A stretch of DNA of 64,000 bases from contig JAURVB010014033.1 in NCBI GenBank assembly GCA_033002965.1, forward strand, positions 29,398-93,397. The letters are read 5' to 3'. The DNA comes from Piper betle. Taxonomy: Eukaryota > Streptophyta > Magnoliopsida > Piperales > Piperaceae. The notes under the pieces were generated by a model. It was not told the origin of the DNA, searched no databases, and saw only the letters and a list, made by a program, of their open reading frames with translations. This document shows positions 24,266 through 34,203 of this stretch, one piece after another (the stretch's first letter is position 1; every line of letters begins with the position of its first letter). The translations under genes and the position numbers were made by a program.

Positions 24266-26125
24266 TTATGCTACAAACAGGCTAGGATATTTTCTGGCCA
24301 TTTCCTGTTCAGTCTCCCATGTCGCTTCTTCTGATCCCTGATTTCTCCATAATACCTTTACCAAAGGGATCTCCTTGCTACGGAGTGTCTTTGTTTCCCT
24401 TGCCAAGATTCGAATCGGTTTTTCCTCGTAGGTTAAATCCGATTGTAGCTCTAAATCTGCAAAATTTGTGATAATGTGATTCTCATCTCGTACATATTTC
24501 TTTAGCATTGACACATGAAAGACATTGTGTACACCATCAAGGCTTGGTGGTAATGCTAATCTATATGCACAACTTCCGATTCGATCCAAAATTGGAAATG
24601 GTCCTATGAATCTTGGCTTCAACTTCCCTGATGTTCTAAATCTGATCACTCCCTTTTTAGGTGAGGTCTTAAGGTAGACGAACTCCCCAACTTGGAATTC
24701 TAAGTCCTTCCTTCGAGTATCAGCATAACTTTTCTGCCGATCCTGAGCTGCCTTAAGCCTTTGCTGGATGAGTTGCACCTTTTCAGCTGCTTCTCTCACC
24801 ATCTCTGGCCCGACTATAACCATCTCTGTAGACTCCAACCAGCATGATGGAGATCGACAAGGCCTACCGTATAAGGCTTCAAACGGTGCCATTCCTATAC
24901 TGGCTTGGTAAGAGTTATTATAGGTGAATTCAGCCAAGGCTAAGTGTTTCTCCCAATCTCCTCCCCAGTCGAGGATGCAAGCTCTCAACAAATCCTCCAA
25001 GGTTTGATTGGTCCTCTCACTCTGACCATCAGTTTGGGGGTGATATGTTGTACTTAACTTGATTTGGGTCCCCATAGCTTTTTGGAAAACTTCCCAAAAA
25101 TGTGACGTGAATAGGGGATCTCTGTCAGAGACTATCTCCTTCGGAATTCCATGCAGCCTGACAATGTTATTTATGTACAGTTCTGCTAAGTATTCCGCAG
25201 TCCTTGTTGATTTTGTGGGGATAAAATGAGCTGCCTTAGTCAAACGGTCCACAACTACCCATATAGAGTCATGTCTCTTCAAAGTCCTTGGGAGTTTAGT
25301 AATAAAATCACATGTGACACGCTCCCATTTCCAGGTAGGTATCTCTAAAGGTTGTAATAATCCACCGGGTAGTTGATGTTGGGCTTTGATCAATTGGCAC
25401 GTCTGACACTTGGAAACAAAATCCACCACATCCCTCTTCATTCCAACCCACCAGTAGGTTCGTTTCAAGTCCTGGTACATCTTTGTAACACCAGGGTGTA
25501 TTGAGAACCTTGAACGATGAGCTTCTTCCAGAATATCTCGTTTTAATGCATCATTGTTGGGTACACACAATCTCCCTCTAAATCTGATTACACTGTTGGA
25601 ATCTGCTACAATGTTGGGAGTTTTGTCCAACATTTCATTCAGCTTCTCATCTTCCATTTGTGTTAGCTTAACTCGGTCCACCAATTCATTGGAGATAACC
25701 AGGTTCGCCAGTATTCCTGTCATTCGTTCCACCGGGTTAATAGCTACCACCTCAGCTGACATAGCCCAAAGTCTAGCTAGCTGTTGACCCTTGTCCACCT
25801 TGCCCTTCCGACTCAACGCGTCGGCTACAACGTTCGCTTTTCCCGGGTGGTATAAAATTTGGAAATCATAGTCCTTCAAGTATTCTATCCACCGTCTCTG
25901 TCGAAGGTTAAGGTCATTCTGGGTGAAGATATACTTCAAACTTTGATGGTCGGTGAAAACTTTGAACTGGGCCCCATACAAGTAATGCCTCCAAATCTTT
26001 AGGGCAAAAACTACTGCTGCCAGTTCCAAGTCATGGGTCGCATAATTTTGCTCGTGAATCTTCAATTGGCGAGAGGCGTAAGCCACCACCTTACCATCTT
26101 GCATAAGGACACATCCTAAACCCAA
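24266..26125 (-). CDS. Truncated pol: RNase H end, integrase and chromodomain-like tail
   Basis: This 619-residue frame is nearly identical to residues 366-984 of the pol at 3212-6166. It begins inside RNase H ([11 protein letters not shown]), contains the whole integrase (HHCC plus DDE, including SDRDPLF and [10 protein letters not shown]), and ends with the same chromodomain-like tail and SLFVA. Reverse transcriptase is absent because of an internal deletion just upstream. The frame is open but cannot support transposition alone. Confidence 0.85.
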   Translation of the reverse strand: MGLGCVLMQDGKVVAYASRQLKIHEQNYATHDLELAAVVFALKIWRHYLYGAQFKVFTDHQSLKYIFTQNDLNLRQRRWIEYLKDYDFQILYHPGKANVVADALSRKGKVDKGQQLARLWAMSAEVVAINPVERMTGILANLVISNELVDRVKLTQMEDEKLNEMLDKTPNIVADSNSVIRFRGRLCVPNNDALKRDILEEAHRSRFSIHPGVTKMYQDLKRTYWWVGMKRDVVDFVSKCQTCQLIKAQHQLPGGLLQPLEIPTWKWERVTCDFITKLPRTLKRHDSIWVVVDRLTKAAHFIPTKSTRTAEYLAELYINNIVRLHGIPKEIVSDRDPLFTSHFWEVFQKAMGTQIKLSTTYHPQTDGQSERTNQTLEDLLRACILDWGGDWEKHLALAEFTYNNSYQASIGMAPFEALYGRPCRSPSCWLESTEMVIVGPEMVREAAEKVQLIQQRLKAAQDRQKSYADTRRKDLEFQVGEFVYLKTSPKKGVIRFRTSGKLKPRFIGPFPILDRIGSCAYRLALPPSLDGVHNVFHVSMLKKYVRDENHIITNFADLELQSDLTYEEKPIRILARETKTLRSKEIPLVKVLWRNQGSEEATWETEQEMARKYPSLFVA

Positions 26126-26218
26126 CTAGAGATGCATCACTGAAGACCACGAATCCTTCGTTACCATTTGGTAGGGGTCAAAACTGGTGCTTTAGGAAAT
26201 TGGTGTGGCCAGGTCTGA

Positions 26219-26808
26219 AGATCCACGTCTGGCCAGCAACACTGCTGGGAGCACTCCCTACTTCCAGCACGTCAACCCAACTCACAAGGATGGAAGATGG
26301 TGTTGTTGCTGCAGCAAAAACAGCAGGACATCCTCCTGGTTCTCTTCTTCCCTTGTTGATTTCTTATTTGATTCTTATGTTTATCATGTTTATGATTTAT
26401 GCAACATGTATATGCATGCAACAAAAGAAAAAGAAAGGAAAAGAAATTACCCGAGCGAAGGTGGAAAACCAGCGTCTATCTAAGGAAGAAAAGATGTAGA
26501 TGACGCCCTCCCCTTCTCCTTTTATAAAGAATAAATGACGGCTAGGGTTTGTGGAAGCACCCTTTCACCATAATTCCTTTAACCGGGTAATTGGGTAATT
26601 AGCACGGTTCACTTAACCTTTTCACTCAACCTCTTAAATGGGCACATGGTATGGTTCACTTAAATGGTTAAATGGATAATTAATGTGTTCGACTCGACTG
26701 ATTCAACTAGAATCGTCCGATTAGAAATTACTTTTCAATTTAACCGGGTAATTCATACTTAACCAGCTAATGAATTTTTTTTTTTTTTTAAATTTCCGGG
26801 TCTTTACA
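26219..26808 (-). repeat. Truncated 5' LTR (U3 part) of the nested element
   Basis: It matches 23625-24200 almost base for base and ends GGGTCTTTACA. It begins at a deletion junction (26170-26220) where two short pol pieces are stitched to LTR sequence. Confidence 0.8.
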
Positions 26809-28172
26809 GTTCCGACGTCGGAAGATGATCCAACTCTCTTTGTCGATCAGTATAGGGTTGATCTCACGGCTGTGGATGCCGGCCTAGGGTGGTGAATATA
26901 CAAAAATAGGGGACGGCGGTGAAAACAGGGGCAACGGCGGTAGGTGAAGAAATCCGGCCGTCCTAGGTGGAGACGGGTTCCAATAGGTGCTGTAATTGAT
27001 GTTCAAAGGGGTAGACACCGGTTGTGCTTCGCCGATAGCATCATGGGGTTCCTTCACAGCTGTTCAGGTCGCCGGAACAGTCCATGACGGACGACCTTCT
27101 CGCCGGAATTCATGGCAGCGACGTGCAGAAGTGGGGAGGACGACCATACTCCATGCAACGTCCAAAGGTGGCTGATCCTTACTGTTTTGAGGCCGGCCTG
27201 AGGTCGTGGAACATATGAATTGGAGCAAGGTGCAAGAAAGGAGGGGTCTTGAGGCTGGGAGAAGAAGAACAGGCCAGGAGTTGGGCGCCATGGTGCAGCA
27301 CATGGTCGTCTTGGTTAACTGCTGTAAAACACGCGCTTTAGGCTTCCAATTGGTTGGTGGAGAAGGTTGAAGTTGAGGGAGGACGTGATTCTGGGTTTGA
27401 GTGCCAAGAAAAGGGGCGGAGAAGAAGGGCGTGGTCTGGTATTGGTGCTGGTTTTGGGTGCAGAGAAGAGTGGCGACGGGAAGAAGAAGAAGAAGAAGAA
27501 GGAGGGTGGCAGTTTTGTAAATATGGGTTGACTCGATACCAACTCGAGTTAAAAATAATACGAACATGTAATAAATCTTTAAAGATAATTATTTTAATGG
27601 GTTAGGGTAAAGTTACTAAACTAATTAGTTATTTGACGAAGTCGACATGGACATAGATAATAAAAGATACGGTAATGAGAAACTCTCGATAATTAATCAG
27701 CGTAGTAAAAGCGATTAGTTAAATCGGACGGTTATAAGTAATTAATAAATGAAGATGTTACCTTTACCATATTAAATTTAATATTAGGTAAATAAAGTGA
27801 TTATTTAATAACAAGTGAGTAATGTAGAAAATGGGTTATTAAATTATAGTCGGGTAGCATCACTCGCATCGAACCTAAATAGCATAATGGAAATGATATA
27901 TATATATATATATATTAGTCATTTAGTTGCATGCATTTCTACTCGAATAAAATTATACTTATGTATAATTTTATGTCCTCGTTCAGATTAAGATCATTGG
28001 TCGCAGCTGCAAGTTCGAAATATCCAGGTCCGTATAATTATTTAAAATGTTGTATTTTCCCTTGTGGATAACCTGGTCAGCCTGAGCCCAGATTCGACCA
28101 CCATGCACTGAGTGCAACCGGGGTCAAGGAATTGACTCAGTCTGACACGGGCTATGCCCTTCATAATCAAAT

Positions 28173-28880
28173 AATGGACATGATGGACTGACCCATCAGC
28201 CAATAAATTGGACATGGCGGATTGGACTCGCCAGCCAATTACGGACATGGTGGATTGGACCCACCAGCCGATAACGGACATGGCGGATTGGACTCGCCAG
28301 CCGGTAATGGACATGATGGACTGACCCATCAGCCAATAAATTGGACATGGCGGATTGGACTCGCCAGCCAATTACGGACATGGTGGATTGGACCCACCAG
28401 CCGATAACGGACATGGCGGATTGGACTCGCCAGCCGGTAATGGACATGATGGACTGACCCATCAGCCAATAAATTGGACATGGCGGATTGGACTCGCCAG
28501 CCAATTACGGACATGGTGGATTGGACCCACCAGCCGATAACGGACATGGCGGATTGGACTCGCCAGCCGGTAATGGACATGATGGACTGACCCATCAGCC
28601 AATAAATTGGACATGGCGGATTGGACTCGCCAGCCAATTACGGACATGGTGGACTAACCCATCAGCCAATAGATGGACATGGTGGACTGACCCATCAGCC
28701 AACTAATGGACATGGTGGATTGGACTCACCAGCCGATAACGGACATGGCGGATTGGACTCGCCAGCCGGTAATGTACATGATGGACTGACCCATCACCCA
28801 ATAGGTGGACATGGTGGACTGACCCATCAGCCAACTAATGGACATGGTGGACTGAACCATCAGCTAATAAATGGTCATGT
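28173..28880. repeat. 33-bp / 133-bp higher-order tandem array with conserved hairpin
   Basis: About 21 units of 33-34 bp begin GGACATG. In the first part they are grouped as four distinct units per 133-bp block, repeated about three and a half times, and the block then gives way to mixed units. Each unit holds a short inverted repeat around an ACTGAC or ATTGGAC loop: TGATGG/CCATCA, TGGTGG/CCACCA or TGGCGG/TCGCCA. The array occupies the same place in this plus-strand LTR as the unrelated GTAGCC array in family A. Open frames on both strands are by-products of the repeat. Confidence 0.92.
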
Positions 28881-29343
28881 TGGAATGGTCACAAGTGCCA
28901 ATATTATAGATAATGATAGGGAGTTTATGGACTTGTTTTATTTAATTATACGGCTTAGTGGTTAATCACTAACGCAGAATTGCCTCCGCAGGTTAGCAGC
29001 TGGACCTAAAGACTAAGAGACGACAGGGTGGTTTTTCTACCAACGCAGGTGGTGAACGGTTAATAAGCGGACTTCTCTTTTTACTTTTCTTGTGTTATAA
29101 ATGTGGCTATGGGAAACGGTCCAAGACTGTGGGATAATTACTTTATGCATTGTCATTTGAAAATAAGTTCTTTTGAGTTAGAAATGCTAGACTTATTTGC
29201 TTCATATTATTCATGTAACCTTTTAAGTAACAGCTGGTCCGGTTAGGATTGGTTGTTATAGGGTTGGGTTTTGTTAAATTTTGAGTAACACCCTGCCAGC
29301 AAGGCCCACAATATCGTGAAAAATGGCGGGTCGTTACAGCGCA

Positions 29344-29816
29344 GCCCAAGAATACTATTCGAACAAGTTATGGCCAAGCTTAATGGGCCTTGTTCCCATC
29401 GATTGGCCCATGGACCAACCATGATGGAATTTATGTATAAATCTTAGAGTGTAAGGGCCAACCAGTCCAAATTTATTAAAGCTTATTAAGTGAACATGAA
29501 ACCAAAACCTTAATTAAGTTATCTAATATGGTTTAACACTTCACTTAAGATAAATAAGTAATGTTTAAGTATTGATCTTGTGTGAAGGCTTTCCCTAGTT
29601 TCGAGTGCCGATATGACCCGATTCTTATTCGGTTCCATCTTCGTACTAGGTACACAGGTTAGCTCACATACCATAATATGGAGCCCTACTCATCCAGGTC
29701 TATAGAACTCTCCCTTTGCTTCAACTCTTCTTAACTCTTTGCATGTGGAGTATAACCACATTTTAGATATAGGACGGAATAAGCGGTATTTTATCAAAAC
29801 CCTTCAATGTTGGGTT
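29344..29816 (+). repeat. Family D LTR, right part (empty-site copy)
   Basis: It continues the family D sequence interrupted at 21285 and aligns with 11240-11655 plus 12753-12890. It is cut at 29817 by the start of a family C LTR. Confidence 0.7.
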
Positions 29817-30123
29817 TGTAACACCCCAATTTACTTCACCCGCAAACCGGACCGGAAATTCTATAGGTGACTGAACTGTTCGGTAATCTACTTAATTCAG
29901 TCAAGCCAACCTGGATCTACCCTTGACGTGTCAAGGTGGTGGTGTAAGCATTCAATGTATTGATGAGATGTTTAGGTTCTAACGTTGTTCTAAGTGAATG
30001 CTATGATATGCAATCAATATTCAAAACAAAATGACCTCATTAAAAGTCTAGGAAAAACAAGATTTTAAAACAAAATGGACATAGTTTCCCCTAAAAGTGT
30101 AATAGGGACCACCTTGCCAGCGA

Positions 30124-30410
30124 GGGTTGGGCGCCCACTGGGGGCGAGGGGGAGAGGGGCCGCGGAATCGGGCGGTGGCGGAGGGGGTGGCGCAGAATCG
30201 AGCTATGGCGGAGGAGGGGGGGTTGGTGGTGCAAGGTGCCGGCTCGGGGCGGGGGCCGCGGCGGCGGGCGCTGGCCGGGCGGGGGGAGGGGGTGGTGGCC
30301 GAGGGCCCTAGCTGGGGGGCCGGGAGGGCGGCGCGGCGGCAGGCGGTGCGTGATGGGGCGGGAGCGGGAGGGGCGGGTTGGGCGGGCCGGCGGGCGGGTC
30401 CAATAGTAGA
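30124..30410. other. GC-rich block, origin unknown
   Basis: About 290 bp is mainly G on the plus strand (GGGCGGTGGCGG-like runs), unlike its AT-rich surroundings and absent at this point of the family C copy at 61512. Long frames on both strands (30075-30311, 30127-30570 and 30091-30576) are low-complexity Gly/Ala/Arg or Pro/His translations that run into a TA microsatellite, so I do not call a gene. Confidence 0.5.
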
Positions 30411-30425
30411 TCGGTGGGGAAATAA

Positions 30426-30461
30426 ACGAGAGCTGCTGGATTTCGATCCAACGGCTCTCGT
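30426..30461. other. Strong hairpin with TTCG loop
   Basis: ACGAGAGCTGCTGGAT and ATCCAACGGCTCTCGT flank a TTCG loop. Fifteen of 16 positions pair if one U-G wobble is allowed, with one C/A mismatch. Confidence 0.8.
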
Positions 30462-30472
30462 TTGTGCAGCGT

Positions 30473-30504
30473 ATGGTGCGCTGCAAATGCATGCAGTGCA
30501 CCAT
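30473..30504. other. Second hairpin, 13-bp stem
   Basis: ATGGTGCGCTGCA and TGCAGTGCACCAT pair across a 6-base AATGCA loop, with one G-T position. It lies 11 bp after the first hairpin and just before the TA repeat at 30513-30550. Confidence 0.75.
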
Positions 30505-30509
30505 AGTCT

Positions 30510-30512
<3 letters not shown>

Positions 30513-30550
<38 letters not shown>
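30513..30550. repeat. (TA)n microsatellite
   Basis: Uninterrupted TA dinucleotides follow the two hairpins. Confidence 0.95.
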
Positions 30551-30552
<2 letters not shown>

Positions 30553-31019
30553 GATAAAAACGTAACATAATATCAAAACATTGAATTTTCACCCAGCATT
30601 CGCATCATAATCATTTTTGTCTTGTTCCGTTGGGTTTTGACCACCTTAGTTCATTCCCTGTTTAGTTCTATTCATAACAATATTCACACACAAATCATTT
30701 CCTGGTTTTCACACAACATTCCTGCAATCAGACATATTAGCATTTATTCAAAATAAAATGCATAGCAGTTCATCACTTCACATTGTCATTCATTCCATAC
30801 ATTTGAGATCCCTCAACTTAGTCCCACATCTAATTGCTACTAGGGGTAAGATCCTCTTTATAAGTGACAATGGACTACGAAGCTTTAACTTGGTTAACCT
30901 CTTTTGAAGAGATGACTTAACCCATTATGTTGCACTTTGAGCCAGGTCATTACAAATGGTAACAGAGCAATATAGTTCTATGTTAAATAGTGCCCTAGAC
31001 TAGGGACATTGGCTAGAGT

Positions 31020-33899
31020 TGTAACGACCCGCCATTTTTCACAACATTGTGGGTCTAGGCTGGCTAAGTGTTACTCACAATTTAGCAAATATGTCTACCA
31101 TTTCTAACAAACACATATATAAAGATCCCACAGTCTTGGACCGTTTCCCAGTAGCCACACTTATTCCTCAAATAAATAATAAAAGGGAGTCCCCATATTT
31201 ATTTTGTTACATGCTCTGGTTGTCAATCACCTATTTCGTATCTGCACACCTGCGGAGGCAATTCCGCGTTAGTGATTGCAACACTAAGTAGTATAATTGA
31301 TAAAATAAATCAAGTACATTCCACTATTTCCTTATATTTATTTTAATATGCGGTAGAGCTGATTCCGCTATACTCCAAAACAATGCGGAGGAGGTATCCG
31401 CTGTGATCCTGCACACCCCGGCCGTAGCCCTTTTGTGGGGAGGCTACCACTACCGTCTCCAGTGCCAGTGCCTCGCACACCCCGGCCGTAGCCTTTTTGT
31501 GGGGAAGCTATCACTGCACTCAGGTGATTTCTACGCCCCATTTGTGGGGAAGCTCTCACTACTAATTCTAGTGCCAGTGCCTCGCACACCCCGGCCGTAG
31601 CCTTTTTATGGGGAGGCTATCACTTCATTCCAGTGCCAGTGCCTTGCACACCCCGCCCGTAGCCTTTTTATGGGGAGGCTATCACTGCATTCCAGTGCCA
31701 GTGCCATGCACACCCCGGCCGTAGCCTTTTTATGGGGGAGGCTATAACTGCACTCAGGTGATTGCTATGCCCCGTTTGTGGGGGAAGCTCTCACTACCAA
31801 TTCTAGTGTCAGTGCCTCGTACACCCCGGCCGTAGCACTTTATGGGGAGGCTATCACTGCACTCCAGTGCCAGTGCCTTGCACACCCCGGCCGTAGCCTT
31901 TTTATGGGGAGGCTATCACTGCACTCAGGTGATTGCTATGCCCCGTTTGTGGGGAAGCTCTCACTGCCAACTCTAGTGCCAGTGCCTCACACACCCCGGC
32001 CGTAGCCTTTTTATGGGGAGGCTATCACTGCACTCCAGTGCGATGGAGGAATCGTTGTGCCTTGCTCACCCCGGCCGTAGCCTTTTTATGGGGCGGCTAT
32101 CACTACTCCAAAACAATGTTAATGCATTACAAACTTTACGCACATAATACGACCCAGTGTCGGACTGAGTCAAATTCTTTGACCCCCGGTTGCACTCGGT
32201 GCATGGTGGTCGAATCTGGGCTCAGGCCGACCTAGGCTACCAACAAGAAAAATACGATGTTCTACCTATTATACGTACCTGACTTGTGATTTCGTCTGAT
32301 TGTGACCCGTGAACCCTAATCTAAATGAGGGCATAAAATTATACATTAGTATAATTTTATTTTGCATGAACCTACATGCAACGTACATGACTAATATACT
32401 ATCAATTTTAAGTGATGTAATTAGTTCATGTTAGTATTCATTTCTTATTAAATTTTCAGCAATTCTAATGATAATTAATTATTAATTATCCCCATCCAAA
32501 TCCCCATTATCTAATTGATAATTTAATTATTAACATGTCCCATACTTAATTCTTTTGTATTTACCTTATATTCTAACTCAACCGCATCGAGTTCTCCCAT
32601 ATTTACCTGGTTGTCATTCTACTTTAACAATTCATTTAACGACCCCAAAGCTCCCAGCTTTATTGTAGTCAACCTGTCGAAAGCCGGTATTTTCACCATG
32701 CATGGCGACCAACCAGTAACGTGGCGGCCTCCATTTGCTGCCATGGCGTCTCCAACTTGGCCACCACATGGCAACCCTCAACCAGTCCTTGGCGACCCCA
32801 TTCCGGCCACCCAATCAACAACCCCGACCTGACCATGGTGACTCCATGTCGGTCACATAATCAGCCCATGACCCATGGCGTCTACCCTAGTCAGCCACAT
32901 AAACAGCACCCGACCAGACCCATGACGATTACTCTAGTCGGCCACATAAACAGCACCCGACCAGCATGTCTTTTTTCCTTCCACCCAATTTCAGACCCCA
33001 TCTTCTATCTACCCCACTGATCCGATTGGAAAAACCCCAAGATCCAATCTTTATCCGCTGCTATCTCACGAAACTCAGACTACACCCTATATGGGGACCT
33101 TAATTTCACCATTAATGGTGGCCGACCAGCAGCCATGGCGACCATGTCCTGCCCCATCAAGGTGACAACCAGCACCACCCCAGGTGACGACAAGTCTGCA
33201 CTTTCCATGGCGGATCCATGTCTGGCCAGCAACACCACCCATGGCAACACCGACCTGTTCTCCCCTCGGATTTCAGATCTGCGTGCCTCCTCGACGGTCT
33301 GTTTTGGCCCTCCAAGGTGACTCCATCCGGCCAGCGCCACCGTCGGGAGCAATTCCCACCTCCAGCACGTCAACCCCGCACCATGGAAGGAAACATGGCG
33401 TGGTTGCTGCTGGAAAACAGTAGGACGTCCTCCTGGTTTTCTTCTTCCCTTGTTGATTTCTCATTTAATTCTTATGTTTATCATGTTTATGATTTATGCA
33501 ACATGTGTATGCATGCAACAAAAGAAATAGAAAGGAAAGAAAATTACCCGAGCGAAGGAGGAAATCCAGCGTCTGTCTAAGGAGGAAAAATGTAGATGAT
33601 GCCTCCCTTTTCTTTATAATGAATAAAATGACGGCTAGGGTACGTGGAAGCACCCTTTCACCGTAATTCCTTTAACCAGGTAATTGGGTAATCAACATGG
33701 TCGACTTAACCATTTCACTTAACCTGTTAAATGGGTACATGGTATGGTTCACTTAAATGGTTAATTGGATAAATAATATAGTCGACTCGACCGATTCAAC
33801 TAGAATTATCCAATTACAAATTACCTTTCAATTAACCGGGTAATTCATACTTATCGAGCTAACGAATTGTTTCCCACGTTCGAGTCACTGCGTCGAACG

Positions 33900-33943
<44 letters not shown>

Positions 33944-33958
33944 TTCCGGGTCTTTACA
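31020..33958 (-). mobile_element. Solo family A LTR (2.9 kb) inside the TRIM
   Basis: Ends are TGTAACGACCCGCC and GGGTCTTTACA, with flanks AGAGT (31015-31019) and AGACT (33959-33963), four of five matching. It contains a tandem block at about 31390-32110. It also has an extra 32600-32960 stretch shared with 59160-59540 but not with 711-3101, marking an LTR subtype. The shared leader, TATA region and ATT microsatellite (33900-33945) follow. Confidence 0.87.
31390..32110. repeat. LTR tandem-repeat block, about 9 units
   Basis: GTAGCC or close variants occur near 31423, 31487, 31598, 31660, 31722, 31832, 31894, 32005 and 32078. Confidence 0.85.
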
Positions 33959-34203
33959 AGACTACTGGTCACGGGCCAGAGAAGGACGTAGGTTGCGGTT
34001 AGCAACAGACTAGGTGTAGGAATTTTGAGGACGAAATTTCCTAAGATGGGTGGATTGTGAGATCCTTCAATTTAGTCTCACATTTAATATCTACTATGGC
34101 AAGATCCTGTTTATAAGTGAGAATTAACTTTAGATCTTTAATTTGGTTAATCACTTTTGAAAAGATGATTTAGCCCATTATATTGTATTTTGGGGTTTTT
34201 GCA

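Larger units (their letters stand above)
21782..26808 (-). mobile_element. Nested Tekay-like family A element, internally deleted
   Basis: It has a full left LTR (21782-24200), a polypurine tract, a truncated pol, and a right LTR reduced to its U3 part (26219-26808). Flanks ATTCC (21777-21781) and GTTCC (26809-26813) are a near-perfect target duplication. One deletion removed reverse transcriptase, gag, primer site and the inner part of the right LTR. The two U3 copies look almost identical (compare 23620-24190 with 26220-26800), so the insertion is young. Confidence 0.85.
21286..29338 (+). mobile_element. Solo LTR of the A/B superfamily, split by a nested element
   Basis: The left end TGTAAAGACCG is at 21286 and the right end GGCGGGTCGTTACA is at 29338. 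Both are flanked by the perfect 5-bp duplication GCGCA (21281-21285 and 29339-29343). Removing the nested element at 21782-26808 leaves about 3.0 kb of plus-strand LTR. Landmarks appear in reverse order to the minus-strand copies: the paired GGTTAA motifs, leader, TATACTTATGTATAATTTTATG, the TGCACTGAGTGCAACC module, a tandem array, the GCAGAATTGCCTCCGC hairpin, and the end. Flanking family D LTR sequence is continuous across the whole insertion. Confidence 0.88.
29817..30801 (-). repeat. Family C LTR fragment
   Basis: It starts TGTAACACCCC with the family C hallmark of paired GGTTCACC/GAACC-like words and a TTTCCCCTAAAAGTGTAAT block (compare 61760-61790). It contains an inserted GC-rich block (about 30124-30410) with hairpins, and ends where TRIM sequence begins at 30802. 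Confidence 0.65.
30802..34203 (+). mobile_element. TRIM element, second copy, split by a solo LTR
   Basis: The 5' LTR is 30802-30954, a primer site TGGTAACAGAGC is at 30957-30968, and the interior is interrupted at 31020-33958. The interior resumes (TGGTCACGGGCCAGAGAAGG, GGACGAAATTTCCTAAG) to a polypurine GATGGGTGGAT, and the 3' LTR is 34056-34203. It aligns along its length with the intact TRIM at 43179-43639. The left flank is family C LTR and the right flank is chromovirus interior, so no clean target duplication remains. Confidence 0.75.

Noticed and set aside
27064..27567. 167-residue protein with a poly-Leu segment
   Set aside because: It comes from a GAA repeat and LTR leader read backwards. 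The homologous segment at 42149-42300 does not keep the frame.
28042..28965. Repetitive proteins on both strands (60-114 residues)
   Set aside because: Identical overlapping frames recur every 133 bp on both strands, which is a by-product of the tandem array. There is no start context or domain.
30075..30576. Gly/Ala-rich or Pro/His-rich proteins in the GC-rich block
   Set aside because: Low-complexity translations of one-sided G content run into a TA microsatellite, and frames are open on both strands.
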